This document shows, one piece after another, positions 1-8,730 of a stretch of DNA of 23,896 nt (its first letter is position 1; each line of letters opens with the position of its first letter). Source of the DNA: Gammaproteobacteria bacterium (GTDB lineage Bacteria; Pseudomonadota; Gammaproteobacteria; UBA9214); NCBI GenBank assembly GCA_020027635.1, contig JAHKKL010000003.1, positions 1-23,896 of the forward strand. The letters are read 5' to 3'. Position numbers and translations under genes: made by a program. The notes under the pieces were generated by a model. The model was given only the letters and a program-made list of their open reading frames with translations, did no database searches and was not told where the DNA came from.

Positions 1-148
1 GAGCCGAGATAGGACATTAGAATCAATATCTTGACCTGGCAGTCTCCGATGCGATGCGGGGCTCTGGTCCGGTTGCAGCGAGATAATGTGGCGCGGCGGT
101 GACGGTGGAATATAGCTGAAAATCACCTGCCGTTAGGGTAAAGTGCGC

Positions 149-169
149 GTTTGTTTTGCATGCACAAAC
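149..169. promoter_or_regulatory. Inverted repeat upstream of rpe
   Basis: GTTTGT and ACAAAC (6 bp each) flank a GCATGC core, 29 bases before the chosen rpe start. The symmetry suits an operator, but it could be chance. The AT-rich stretch just after it could hold a -10 box. Bases 1-148 show no other clear feature. Confidence 0.2.
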
Positions 170-197
170 ATTTGAAATAATGAGTGAGGACAACAAC

Positions 198-872
198 ATG
201 GCCGATTACAAAATCGCACCCTCCATATTGTCGGCGGATTTTGCCCGACTCGGGGAGGAAGTCACCAATGTATTGAATGCCGGCGCCGACATCGTGCACT
301 TCGATGTCATGGACAATCACTACGTCCCCAATCTGACGATCGGTCCGCTGGTCTGCGAGGCCTTGCGCAAGCATGGCGTTACCGCCGACATTGATGTTCA
401 TCTGATGGTCAAGCCGGTAGACCGTATCATTCCCGATTTTGCCAAGGCCGGTGCAACCTATATCACTTTCCATCCGGAGGCCAGCGAACACATTGATCGC
501 TCGCTGCAGTTGATCCGGGATCATGGCTGCAAGTCCGGTTTGGTATTTAATCCGGCTACCCCGCTGGACTACCTGAGATACGTCATAGACAAGATCGACA
601 TGATACTGCTCATGTCGGTCAATCCGGGATTTGGCGGCCAGAGTTTTATCCGTGAGGTGCTCGGCAAGCTGCGTGAGGCACGCCGCATCATTGATGAGAG
701 TGGACGTGCTATCCGGCTCGAGATCGATGGCGGTGTGAAGGTTGATAATATCGGTGAGATCGCTGCCGCCGGTGCGGATACCTTCGTGGCGGGTTCCGCC
801 ATTTTTGGCGCCAAGGATTACCGGGCGACGATAGCCGCTATGCGTGCCGAGATCGCCAGGGCCGTCGGCTGA
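198..872 (+). CDS. rpe: Ribulose-phosphate 3-epimerase
   Basis: This cytosolic enzyme interconverts ribulose 5-phosphate and xylulose 5-phosphate in the pentose phosphate pathway. It is a complete (beta/alpha)8 barrel of 224 residues, matching the usual length of about 225. Visible metal and catalytic positions are H34 and D36 (HFDVMD), H68 (DVHLM) and D177 (EIDGGV). The glycine-rich phosphate loop MSVNPGFGGQ is present. I chose the ATG at 198 because AGTGAGGA ends seven bases before it and the protein then begins like its family. In-frame ATGs at 156 and 180 would add unconserved residues. gph follows after 31 bases, the common rpe-gph pairing, so co-transcription is likely. Confidence 0.96.
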   Translation: MADYKIAPSILSADFARLGEEVTNVLNAGADIVHFDVMDNHYVPNLTIGPLVCEALRKHGVTADIDVHLMVKPVDRIIPDFAKAGATYITFHPEASEHIDRSLQLIRDHGCKSGLVFNPATPLDYLRYVIDKIDMILLMSVNPGFGGQSFIREVLGKLREARRIIDESGRAIRLEIDGGVKVDNIGEIAAAGADTFVAGSAIFGAKDYRATIAAMRAEIARAVG

Positions 873-903
873 ACAGGCAGTCAGGGTCCGGCAGGAACCG
901 GCG

Positions 904-1584
904 ATGAGCATAAGAAAACCCGCGATGATCCTGATTGATGTGGACGGGACACTGGTCGACAGCGTGCCGGATCTGGCCTATTGCGTTGATGCCATGATGG
1001 AGCAACTCGGACGGCACCCCTGCGGTGAGGCGCGGGTCAGGAACTGGGTCGGAAACGGCGTGGAACGTCTGGTAGGGCGTGCCCTGGTCGGCACCCTCGA
1101 CGGGGAACCGACGGAGGCTGATTTTGCATGCGCCTACCCCTTGTTTCTCGATCTCTATGCGAGTAATACTTCGAAACGTTCCTGTCTGTATCCCGGTGTA
1201 CGCGATGGGCTGGATATGCTCAAGGCCGCCGGTTATCCCTTGGGCTGTGTGACCAACAAGGCAGCGCAGTTCACCGTACCATTGCTCAGGGATCTGGGTG
1301 TCTTCGATGATTTCGCCATCGTTATCAGCGGCGACACCCTGCCCAGGAAGAAACCCGCTCCCGAACCGCTGTTGCATGCCGCCGGCTTTTTCGGCGTTGC
1401 CCCGCAGTCCTCGCTGATGATCGGTGACTCGGTCAGCGATGTACGTGCGGCGCGTGCCGCCGGGTTCCAGATCGTATGTGTGAGTTACGGCTACAATCAC
1501 GGCATGGATATCCGTGACGCACGACCCGATGCCGTCATCGATAACCTCACCGGGATAATTCCCTTGCTGGACAAGGCGGCTTGA
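904..1584 (+). CDS. gph: Phosphoglycolate phosphatase (HAD superfamily)
   Basis: It hydrolyses 2-phosphoglycolate, a by-product of DNA repair and of oxygenase activity, and acts in the cytosol. HAD motif I is DVDGTLVDS with nucleophile D12 and acid D14. The motif III lysine lies in GDTLPRKKPAPEPL, and motif IV is MIGDSVSDVRAA. The predicted 226 residues are normal for the family. The ATG at 904 is preceded by AGGAA at good spacing; an earlier in-frame ATG at 844 overlaps the end of rpe and lacks family similarity. It follows rpe closely and precedes trpE, the rpe-gph-trpE order seen in pseudomonads. Substrate preference within the HAD family is inferred from this context. Confidence 0.9.
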   Translation: MSIRKPAMILIDVDGTLVDSVPDLAYCVDAMMEQLGRHPCGEARVRNWVGNGVERLVGRALVGTLDGEPTEADFACAYPLFLDLYASNTSKRSCLYPGVRDGLDMLKAAGYPLGCVTNKAAQFTVPLLRDLGVFDDFAIVISGDTLPRKKPAPEPLLHAAGFFGVAPQSSLMIGDSVSDVRAARAAGFQIVCVSYGYNHGMDIRDARPDAVIDNLTGIIPLLDKAA

Positions 1585-1707
1585 ATGTTCATGCGGTTCA
1601 CTGGAGAGCAGTACCAGGTACAGCATTTTCGCAGCAGCCGATGACATGAGTTCGCGTGCTGATGCATAGATATCTTGTACTCACCGGTATACTCGAAGGT
1701 AATCGCG

Positions 1708-3204
1708 ATGACACCAGAGCAGTTCCAACTCCTAGCTGCCCAGGGCTATAACCGTATTCCCGTTTCCCGCCAGGTGCTCGCGGATCTGGACACGCCCCTC
1801 AGCACCTATCTCAAACTGGCCAACGGGCCCTATTCCTACCTGCTGGAATCGGTCCATGGCGGCGAGAAGTGGGGGCGTTATTCCATCATTGGCCTGCCGT
1901 GTTCAACGGTGCTGCGGATCAGCGGCAATGAGATCAAACTCCTGCATAAGGGTGAGATAGTCGAGTCGCTGATCAGTGCGGATCCGCTTGCCTGGATAGA
2001 GTCATTCCAGGGTCGTTACCGTGCACCGGATCTGCCTGATCTGCCGCGTTTCAACGGGGGGCTGGTCGGTTATTTCGGTTATGATACGGTGCGTTATATC
2101 GAACCGCGTCTGTCCGGCTTCGACAGGCCGGATCTTATCGGTTGCCCCGACATTCTTCTCATGGTGTCCGATGAGCTGCTGGTGTTCGACAATCTGGCCG
2201 GCACGCTGATCCTGATCGTCCATGTCGACCCGACGCAGGGCAACGCATTTCGCCGCGGCCAGACGCGACTGGATGAACTGGCGGGTAAATTGCGTACGGC
2301 GGTGTCCGAATACGGCAAAGAGGATACAATGCCGCGAAGGGTGGTTCAGGAAGCCGATTTTATTTCCGGGTTCACGCAGAAAGGCTTCGAGGCGGCGGTC
2401 GATCGTATCAAGGACTACATCCTGGAAGGCGATGTCATGCAGGTCGTTCTGTCGCAGCGCATGTCGATCCCTTACCAGGCCGCGCCGCTGGATTTGTACC
2501 GCGCGCTGCGCAGTCTCAACCCGTCGCCCTACATGTACTATCTGGATCTGGGTGATTTCCATGTTGTCGGCTCATCACCCGAAATCCTCGTGCGCCTAGA
2601 AGACGGCTCGGTTACGCTCCGGCCGATTGCCGGCACCCGGCCTCGCGGACAGGATGAGGAAGAAGACCTGCGACTGGAGGCGGAGCTGCTGGCGGACCCT
2701 AAGGAACTGGCCGAACACCTGATGCTGATCGACCTGGGCCGTAATGACGCCGGCCGTGTGAGTGAAATCGGCAGTGTGAGACTGACCGAGAAAATGGTCA
2801 CTGAACGTTATTCTCACGTCATGCACATCGTGTCCAACGTGACCGGACGTATCCGCCCCGGCATGAGTGCCATCAACGTCTTGCGGGCAACCTTCCCGGC
2901 CGGCACTGTCAGCGGTGCGCCCAAGATCCGCGCCATGGAGATTATCGATGAACTGGAGCCAGTGAAGCGCGGTGTCTACGCCGGAGCTGTTGGTTACCTG
3001 TCATGGTCGGGTAATATGGATACCGCCATCGCTATCCGTACGGCAGTCATCAAGGATGGCAGCCTGCATATCCAGGCCGGTGCCGGTATCGTGGCGGATT
3101 CGGTGTCGACCAATGAGTGGCATGAAACGATCAACAAAGGCCGGGCGATATTTCGAGCGGTTGCCATGGTCTTGAATCCGGGCGAGGAAGGTCTTAGGTA
3201 TTAA
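1708..3204 (+). CDS. trpE: Anthranilate synthase component I
   Basis: TrpE converts chorismate and ammonia to anthranilate, the first step of tryptophan synthesis, using ammonia delivered by TrpG. The 498 residues are full length. The feedback site LLES lies at residues 45-48, so tryptophan inhibition is expected. The chorismate-binding half carries PIAGTRPRG, DLGRNDAGRV, FPAGTVSGAPKIRAMEI and AGAGIVADS. I chose the ATG at 1708, with AAGGT 8-12 bases upstream, over an in-frame TTG at 1675. The 123-base gap after gph holds no Trp-rich leader peptide, so a classical trp attenuator is not visible. trpG follows after 164 bases. Confidence 0.96.
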   Translation: MTPEQFQLLAAQGYNRIPVSRQVLADLDTPLSTYLKLANGPYSYLLESVHGGEKWGRYSIIGLPCSTVLRISGNEIKLLHKGEIVESLISADPLAWIESFQGRYRAPDLPDLPRFNGGLVGYFGYDTVRYIEPRLSGFDRPDLIGCPDILLMVSDELLVFDNLAGTLILIVHVDPTQGNAFRRGQTRLDELAGKLRTAVSEYGKEDTMPRRVVQEADFISGFTQKGFEAAVDRIKDYILEGDVMQVVLSQRMSIPYQAAPLDLYRALRSLNPSPYMYYLDLGDFHVVGSSPEILVRLEDGSVTLRPIAGTRPRGQDEEEDLRLEAELLADPKELAEHLMLIDLGRNDAGRVSEIGSVRLTEKMVTERYSHVMHIVSNVTGRIRPGMSAINVLRATFPAGTVSGAPKIRAMEIIDELEPVKRGVYAGAVGYLSWSGNMDTAIAIRTAVIKDGSLHIQAGAGIVADSVSTNEWHETINKGRAIFRAVAMVLNPGEEGLRY

Positions 3205-3239
3205 TTGTCCCATGGGAATGCGGGTAACCGTCCCGTACC

Positions 3240-3275
3240 GGCCAGAAGAACGACACGACGGAATCTGTTCTGGCC
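3240..3275 (+). other. Inverted repeat in the trpE-trpG spacer
   Basis: GGCCAGAA at 3240-3247 and TTCTGGCC at 3268-3275 form a perfect 8-bp stem with a 20-base loop. It has no T-tract, so it is not an ordinary intrinsic terminator. Downstream, GGGCG and CGCCC frame a T-rich stretch with two TTTTTCGC repeats. The spacer may hold a processing site, an RNA regulator or a separate trpGDC promoter. Confidence 0.45.
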
Positions 3276-3368
3276 TCTTGGCATGACGCCGGCAGGCGCA
3301 GAAATCCAGACGAAATGGCCTGCGGGCGTATTTTTCGCGATTTTTCGCCCGGTTGGACGGGTAACACT

Positions 3369-3947
3369 ATGCTGCTGATGATCGATAATTACGATTCCTT
3401 TACCTATAACCTTGTCCAGTATCTTGGCGAGCTGGGTGCCGATGTACGCGTGTATCGCAATGACAAGATCACGCTGCAGGAAATCGAAGCGCTGCATCCA
3501 GAAAAAATCGTTATCTCCCCCGGCCCGTGTACGCCAAACGAGGCGGGTGTCTCCGTCGAGACCATCAGGCAATTCGCCGGACGTATCCCCATACTCGGGG
3601 TGTGCCTCGGCCATCAAAGTATCGGCCAGGCCTTTGGGGGACGGATCGTCCATGCGCGTAAAATCATGCATGGCAAGACATCCCAGATTCACCATGGTGG
3701 CGTTGGGGTGTTTCTAGGTCTTCCGAATCCCTTCGAGGCAACCCGCTACCACTCGCTGGTGATCGAGGCCAATACCCTGCCGGCATGTCTCGAGGTTACC
3801 GCCTGGACGACCGGTGACCACGGCGGCATCGATGAAATCATGGGTGTACGGCACAAGGAACTGGCCGTTGAAGGGGTACAGTTCCATCCGGAATCCATAT
3901 TGACCGGCTGCGGCCATGACTTGTTGCGCAATTTCCTGGAACACTAG
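3369..3947 (+). CDS. trpG: Anthranilate synthase component II (glutamine amidotransferase)
   Basis: TrpG is the class I glutamine amidotransferase that supplies ammonia to TrpE. The 192 residues carry the full catalytic triad: nucleophile C79 in GVCLGHQ, then H173 and E175 in FHPES. The oxyanion-loop motif SPGPCTPNEAG is present. The start at 3369 (MLLMIDNYDSFTYN) matches the family; the Shine-Dalgarno is weak. The same protein can serve p-aminobenzoate synthesis as PabA in many gammaproteobacteria. Its position ahead of trpD and trpC makes the tryptophan role primary here. trpD starts 32 bases downstream. Confidence 0.95.
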   Translation: MLLMIDNYDSFTYNLVQYLGELGADVRVYRNDKITLQEIEALHPEKIVISPGPCTPNEAGVSVETIRQFAGRIPILGVCLGHQSIGQAFGGRIVHARKIMHGKTSQIHHGGVGVFLGLPNPFEATRYHSLVIEANTLPACLEVTAWTTGDHGGIDEIMGVRHKELAVEGVQFHPESILTGCGHDLLRNFLEH

Positions 3948-3979
3948 ACGCCCCGTCGTAGATTCGGAATGAGGGTCTG

Positions 3980-4996
3980 ATGGACATGCAATCAGCCATT
4001 CGAGCCGTTACCGAGCGCCGTGATCTCGACGGAGATGAGATGCGCTCGGTGATGCGCCTTATCATGACCGGCCAGGCAACGCCGGCGCAGATTGGTGGTT
4101 TCCTGGTCGGCCTGCGCATGAAGGGCGAGACGGTTGACGAGATCGCGGCTGCCGCGAGCGTCATGCGGGAGCTTGCAACTCATGTCGAGGTGGCCGGGCC
4201 GCACCTTGTCGATACCTGCGGCACCGGCGGCGATGGCGCCAGCACTTTCAATATCTCCACGGCCAGTGCATTGGTGACTGCGGCGGCGGGTGGCAGGGTT
4301 GCCAAGCACGGCAACCGTTCCGTCTCCAGCAAATCCGGCAGTGCCGATGTGCTTGAGGCGGCTGGTGTTCGTCTGGACCTGACGCCATCACAGGTGGCTG
4401 CCTGTATAGACCGTGTGGGGGTGGGCTTCCTGTTCGCGCCCCGGCATCACGGCGCCATGAAACACGCCGTCGGGCCGCGACGGGAGATGGGGATACGCAC
4501 GCTTTTCAATCTGCTTGGTCCGTTGACCAACCCGGCTGGTGCTCCCAACCAGGTGCTCGGTGTATTCAGCAGTCAGTGGCTTGAACCGCTGGCACAGGTT
4601 CTCAAACAACTGGGAAGCGAGCATGTGCTTGTCGTGCATGCCGAGGACGGACTGGATGAAATCAGCATTGCTGCGCCCACTCGGGTGGCGGAGCTGAAAC
4701 TCGGGGGGATTTCGGTCTATACCATCACTCCGGAAGATTTTGGTGTGTCACGCTCTGCACTGTCCACGCTGGCGGTCGAAGATGCCGCACAGAGCCTGGC
4801 CACGATACGGCGAGTGCTGGGTAACGAAATAGGCCCGGCGCGTGATATCGTGATGCTCAATGCCGGTGCGGCCATCTATGCAGCCGGCTTGGCGGCATCT
4901 CTGGCGGATGGGATTGCCCTGGCGAGCGAGGTATTGCGTAACGGGAAGGCAAGGGAGACCCTGGAAGAATTGATCCGGGTTTCGAATGTCGTCTGA
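3980..4996 (+). CDS. trpD: Anthranilate phosphoribosyltransferase
   Basis: TrpD joins anthranilate to PRPP to give N-phosphoribosyl-anthranilate, the second committed step of tryptophan synthesis. The 338-residue stand-alone form is full length and not fused to TrpG as in enterics. The PRPP-binding loop GTGGD is at residues 81-85, followed by the NIST segment. KHGNR is at 109-113, RTLFNLLGPLTNPA lies further on, and the metal-binding region reads HAEDGLDEIS. The ATG at 3980 has GAGGG just upstream; an in-frame ATG two codons later is possible. trpC begins nine bases after the stop, so translational coupling is likely. Confidence 0.96.
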   Translation: MDMQSAIRAVTERRDLDGDEMRSVMRLIMTGQATPAQIGGFLVGLRMKGETVDEIAAAASVMRELATHVEVAGPHLVDTCGTGGDGASTFNISTASALVTAAAGGRVAKHGNRSVSSKSGSADVLEAAGVRLDLTPSQVAACIDRVGVGFLFAPRHHGAMKHAVGPRREMGIRTLFNLLGPLTNPAGAPNQVLGVFSSQWLEPLAQVLKQLGSEHVLVVHAEDGLDEISIAAPTRVAELKLGGISVYTITPEDFGVSRSALSTLAVEDAAQSLATIRRVLGNEIGPARDIVMLNAGAAIYAAGLAASLADGIALASEVLRNGKARETLEELIRVSNVV

Positions 4997-5005
4997 GAAA
5001 GTGGC

Positions 5006-5809
5006 GTGGCTGAGACCCCCGACATTCTGAAAAAGATTCTGGCACGCAAGGTTGAGGAGATCGACGAGCGGAACCGCGCGCTGGATCTGCGGACGCTGAG
5101 CCGGCGTATCGAAGAAGCTGATCCGCCGCGGGACTTTCTTGCGAGCCTGTACCGCAAGATCGATGCAGGACTGTCCGCCGTTATCGCCGAGGTAAAAAAA
5201 GCATCACCCAGTCGCGGCGTTCTGCGTGAGGATTTCGACCCGGCCCAGATTGCCGCCAGTTACGAGCGCGGCGGCGCCGCCTGTCTTTCCGTACTAACCG
5301 ATGTCGATTTTTTCAAGGGCGCCGACAGTTACCTGCAGCAGGCACGGACTGCCTGTTCGCTACCGGTGCTGCGCAAGGACTTCATCATCGATCCGTACCA
5401 GATCTATGAAGCCCGGGTGCTGGGTGCGGACTGCGTCCTGCTGATCGTCGCGGCGCTGGGCGATGTCATGCTGCGCGAGCTGCTGCAGCTGGCCGCCCAT
5501 CTGGGCATGGATGTGCTGGTCGAGGTACACGACAGGGAGGAGCTTGAACGGGCGCTGCTCATGCCGGCACCGCTGATCGGCATCAATAACCGCGATCTGC
5601 GTTCCTTCGAGACTAGCCTTGAAGTTACGCTGGGGCTGCTCGAACTGATTCCGGATGATCGCCTGGTGGTGACCGAAAGCGGAATACACACTCGCGCTGA
5701 CGTGGCATTGATGCGATCGTGGGGGGTAAATGCCTTCCTGGTCGGCGAGGCCTTTATGAAGGCTCCCGAACCGGGTGAGAAGCTGGTGGAGCTGTTTGGC
5801 CGGCCGTGA
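5006..5809 (+). CDS. trpC: Indole-3-glycerol-phosphate synthase
   Basis: TrpC closes the indole ring, converting the carboxyphenylamino-deoxyribulose phosphate to indole-3-glycerol phosphate. The 267 residues form the stand-alone enzyme, not the TrpC-TrpF fusion of enterics. Conserved active-site segments are AEVKKASPSRG (E62, K64), LRKDF (K124), VEVHD (E173), INNRDL (N194-N195) and VTESGI (E224, S225). Translation starts at GTG, with GAGAAAG nearby. trpF, trpB and trpA are not in the window, so the tryptophan pathway is split. The gene converges on crp with only 11 bases between them, and no terminator hairpin is evident. Confidence 0.95.
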   Translation: MAETPDILKKILARKVEEIDERNRALDLRTLSRRIEEADPPRDFLASLYRKIDAGLSAVIAEVKKASPSRGVLREDFDPAQIAASYERGGAACLSVLTDVDFFKGADSYLQQARTACSLPVLRKDFIIDPYQIYEARVLGADCVLLIVAALGDVMLRELLQLAAHLGMDVLVEVHDREELERALLMPAPLIGINNRDLRSFETSLEVTLGLLELIPDDRLVVTESGIHTRADVALMRSWGVNAFLVGEAFMKAPEPGEKLVELFGRP

Positions 5810-5820
5810 TTATCCGGAGT

Positions 5821-6486
5821 CTAGCGTGTTCCGAACACCACGATGGTCTTACCCTTCACCGAGATGTGGCCCTGTTCGGCCAGTGCCTTGAGTACCCGGC
5901 CGGCCATCTCGCGGGAACAGCCTACGATGCGACCGATTTCCTGGCGGGTGACCCTGATCTGCATGCCATCCGGATGTGTCATGGCATCCGGTTCCTTGCA
6001 AAGTTCGAGCAGTGTATGCGCAATCCGGCCGGTGACATCCAGGAAGGCAAGGTTGCTGACCATGCGGCTGGTTTTGCGCAGGCGCGTGGCAAGCTGCGCC
6101 GTCAGCTCCAGCAGGATGTCAGGATCTTCTTTGGCCAGTGCGCGAAAGCGGGAATAACTGATCTCGGCGACTTCGGTGTCACTGCGCGTGCGTACCCAGG
6201 CGCTGCGATTGGGGTGTTCTCCAAACAGTCCCATTTCTCCAAAGAATCCACCCGAGTTGATGTAGGCCAGCACGATTTCATGACCTTCCTCGTCCTCGAT
6301 CAGGACGGTAACCGAGCCCTTGATGATGTAATACAGAACATCCGGCTGGTCTCCCGCGTAGATGATGACGCTTTTTGGCGGGTATTTGCGACGATGACAA
6401 TGTTCGAGAAACCGCTGGACGCAGGGATTTGTGCCCGTCGGGATACGTGTTTTTTCCATATCGCTAATATGTGGGATTCCGTGCAT
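5821..6486 (-). CDS. crp: CRP/Vfr-type cyclic-AMP receptor transcription regulator
   Basis: This is a global DNA-binding regulator of the CRP-FNR superfamily, closest in pattern to E. coli CRP and Pseudomonas Vfr. The N-terminal cAMP-binding barrel keeps GE at 83-84, RS at 94-95 and TS at 139-140, equivalent to the E. coli ligand contacts. The winged-helix reader SREMAGRVL keeps R192, E193 and R197, so the same TGTGA/TCACA half-sites should be recognised. Length is 221 residues. The start at 6486 has AAGGA only three bases upstream; an alternative ATG at 6459 has no ribosome site and would give 212 residues. It is divergent from yhfA, as in enterics. Confidence 0.94.
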   Translation of the reverse strand: MHGIPHISDMEKTRIPTGTNPCVQRFLEHCHRRKYPPKSVIIYAGDQPDVLYYIIKGSVTVLIEDEEGHEIVLAYINSGGFFGEMGLFGEHPNRSAWVRTRSDTEVAEISYSRFRALAKEDPDILLELTAQLATRLRKTSRMVSNLAFLDVTGRIAHTLLELCKEPDAMTHPDGMQIRVTRQEIGRIVGCSREMAGRVLKALAEQGHISVKGKTIVVFGTR

Positions 6487-6586
6487 ATGTCCTTATCGGT
6501 TAATATGCCGACTTCTTGAGGAGTGAGAGTGGGCCGGGCCCGCTGTTGTGGTAGACCTAAAAAATTGCTGCAATTTACGGAACTGC

Positions 6587-7027
6587 ATGAAAGCAAGGAT
6601 AAAATGGGTTGAAGGCGCGACCTTCATCGGCGAGTCAGGCAGTGGCCATGCGGTGGTCATGGACGGTCCTCCGGAGAGTGGCGGCAGAAATCTTGGCATC
6701 CGTCCGATGGAAATGCTCCTGCTCGGGATGGGTGGCTGTACGGCATTTGATGTGGTCTACATACTGGGGAAGGCGCGTCAACCGGTGACGGATTGTGTTG
6801 TTCATCTGGAGGCTGAACGAGCCGAGATGCCTCCCAAGGTGTTCACGCGGATACATGTGCACTTTGTGGTTAGCGGAGACGGCTTGTCCGAGAAACAGGT
6901 GGCCCGAGCTGTACAGCTTTCCGCCGAAAGATACTGTTCAGCCTCGATTATGCTCGGCAAGGCAGCGGTGATCACGCATGACTACGAGGTCATTGCCGCC
7001 GGCAAGGCAGGTGATGATTCCGCATGA
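6587..7027 (+). CDS. yhfA: OsmC family protein, YhfA type
   Basis: This is a 146-residue OsmC/Ohr-superfamily protein very close in sequence pattern to E. coli YhfA (about 134 residues), which also lies beside crp. Both superfamily cysteines are present, C51 in GMGGCTAFDV and C117 in AERYCSAS. Such pairs reduce organic or lipid hydroperoxides in characterised OsmC/Ohr proteins, but YhfA itself has no firmly established substrate. The ATG at 6587 gives the conserved KARIKWVEG start; a GTG at 6548 would add 13 unconserved residues. The 100-base gap to crp must hold two divergent promoters. I saw no clear CRP site there. speD follows after 63 bases. Confidence 0.9.
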   Translation: MKARIKWVEGATFIGESGSGHAVVMDGPPESGGRNLGIRPMEMLLLGMGGCTAFDVVYILGKARQPVTDCVVHLEAERAEMPPKVFTRIHVHFVVSGDGLSEKQVARAVQLSAERYCSASIMLGKAAVITHDYEVIAAGKAGDDSA

Positions 7028-7090
7028 TCCGGATTTCCTGTCACCCCGCACATTGCGTCCTCAATTCCGCATGCCTGGAGGTTGATATAA

Positions 7091-7897
7091 ATGCGTAAAC
7101 TCAAGCTGCATGGGTTTAACAACCTCACCAAGACCCTGAGTTTCAATATTTACGATATTTGTTACGCGGACCTTCCGGCCCACCGCAGGAAATATATTGA
7201 ATATATCGACGAGGCCTACAATGCCGAGCGACTGACGCAGATCCTGACCGATGTCGCCGACATCATTGGTGCCACCATCCTCAATACCGCGCGACAGGAT
7301 TATGACCCGCAGGGCGCCAGTGTGACCATGCTGATCTCGGAAGAGACACTAACATCCGAGCAGCTATCGAATACGGAGGCACCGGGCCCGTTGCCGGACG
7401 CCGTGGTTGCGCATCTGGACAAAAGTCATATCACGGTTCACACCTACCCTGAAAGCCACCCGGATAATGGCATCAGCACCTTTCGTGCCGATATCGATGT
7501 ATCCACCTGCGGACGCATCTCGCCATTGAAGGCCCTGAACTACCTGATACACAGTTTTGAGTCGGACATCGTCATCATGGATTACCGTGTCCGCGGGTTT
7601 ACTCGGGATATCAGCGGCAAGAAGCACTTTATCGATCACAAGATAAATTCCATCCAGAATTACCTGTCCCTGGATACCGTAGACCGCTATCAGATGATCG
7701 ATGTCAATGTCTATCAGGAAAATATCTTTCACACGAAGATGATGTTGAAAGATCTGAAATTGGATGATTATCTGCTTGGCGTCAGCAAGGACGAACTCAC
7801 GCTAGATCAGCAACGAAAAATACACAAGCAGGTCAGACGTGAAATGCTGGAAATGTTTTATGGTCGCAACTTGAAGCGCGGCTTGCGCGTGAAATAA
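7091..7897 (+). CDS. speD: S-adenosylmethionine decarboxylase proenzyme
   Basis: SpeD decarboxylates S-adenosylmethionine to provide the aminopropyl donor for spermidine. The 268 residues match the long E. coli-type class (264). The proenzyme cleaves itself between K111 and S112 (LDKSHITVHTYPE), with S112 becoming the pyruvoyl cofactor. C140 in DVSTCGR corresponds to the catalytic cysteine. A strong GGAGG lies nine bases before the ATG. The partner spermidine synthase, speE, is not in this window. The gene converges on coq7; the 106-base spacer holds no obvious terminator. Confidence 0.96.
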   Translation: MRKLKLHGFNNLTKTLSFNIYDICYADLPAHRRKYIEYIDEAYNAERLTQILTDVADIIGATILNTARQDYDPQGASVTMLISEETLTSEQLSNTEAPGPLPDAVVAHLDKSHITVHTYPESHPDNGISTFRADIDVSTCGRISPLKALNYLIHSFESDIVIMDYRVRGFTRDISGKKHFIDHKINSIQNYLSLDTVDRYQMIDVNVYQENIFHTKMMLKDLKLDDYLLGVSKDELTLDQQRKIHKQVRREMLEMFYGRNLKRGLRVK

Positions 7898-8003
7898 ACG
7901 GCTCAGAAACCAGCCACTGGCAGGGTAGGAACGATTATGCCGGTGCCCCGCCCGCATTACTGAGCGACAGCAATCAACCGGCAGTTTCGGGTATCCCGGA
8001 TGA

Positions 8004-8648
8004 TCAGATACGGTAAGCCGTTAAAGTCATGACCCGGGACATCAGCATCATGATCTTTTTTGCCGGATCAGGTAACGCCGACCCTCCCGAATTCAGTGCG
8101 CTCGCCTTGTGTCTGGCTTCATCATCTTTCATTTGCTCGAGTATGGCAGAGGATTTGCTGTCGGTCCTGGGAATGCGCTCCAGATGCGCCTGTAGATGAT
8201 TGACTACCTGATGCTCAGTTTCCGCCAGGAATCCCAAACTCCATTTGTCACCCAGCAGTCCGGTTGCCGCCCCGATCAGGAATGAGCCCGTATACCAGAG
8301 GGGATTGAGAAGGCTGGTATGTCCGCCGAGTTCATCGATACGCTTCCGGCACCACAGCAAATGATCATTCTCCTCCGTTGCTGCCTGCCGCATCAATTCG
8401 CGTACCTTGTTGCGTCGTGCAGTCACCGCCTGCCCCTGATACAGGGCTTGGGCGCAAACCTCGCCGGCATGGTTTACTCTCATCAGGCAGATGCTCTCTG
8501 CTTTTTCGTTTGCCGTCAGTTCTTCGCCTGTTGCCGACTGCGCAGGATTGGCCCGACCTGAACCCGCAGGTTGACCGAACACGGTCCTGAGAGCCTGATC
8601 GAACTGCTCGATGCAACGGTCGAAAAATGTCAAATTACGCTGCGTCAC
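8004..8648 (-). CDS. coq7: Demethoxyubiquinone hydroxylase (di-iron Coq7)
   Basis: Coq7 performs the C6 hydroxylation in ubiquinone synthesis with a carboxylate-bridged di-iron centre, peripheral to the inner membrane. It is an alternative to the flavoprotein UbiF. The 214 residues show the six ligands: E63 (NHAGEV), E93 and H96 (EENDH), E145 (AETEH), and E177 and H180 (DDEARH). The hydrophobic segment LIGAATGLLG around 124-133 suits membrane contact. The start is GTG with no visible Shine-Dalgarno. A TATCTT at 8655-8660 (minus) lies six bases before it, which would make the mRNA leaderless if it were a real -10 box; its -35 is poor. With ubiH and ubiI elsewhere in the window, this implies aerobic ubiquinone synthesis. 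Confidence 0.94.
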   Translation of the reverse strand: MTQRNLTFFDRCIEQFDQALRTVFGQPAGSGRANPAQSATGEELTANEKAESICLMRVNHAGEVCAQALYQGQAVTARRNKVRELMRQAATEENDHLLWCRKRIDELGGHTSLLNPLWYTGSFLIGAATGLLGDKWSLGFLAETEHQVVNHLQAHLERIPRTDSKSSAILEQMKDDEARHKASALNSGGSALPDPAKKIMMLMSRVMTLTAYRI

Positions 8649-8730
8649 AAAAGCAAGATAGCATGATCGGGAGGGTGCTTCCCAGTAAGTGATTTTTTAC
8701 CCTGCAGGAATTCTCAGGTATTGTTGATGC

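Noticed and set aside
1585..1644. Possible trp leader peptide before trpE
   Set aside because: The 19-codon frame contains no tryptophan and no attenuator-like alternative stems follow it.
5806..6519. Plus-strand open frame of 237 codons over crp
   Set aside because: The minus strand encodes an unmistakable CRP protein; the plus frame is its shadow.
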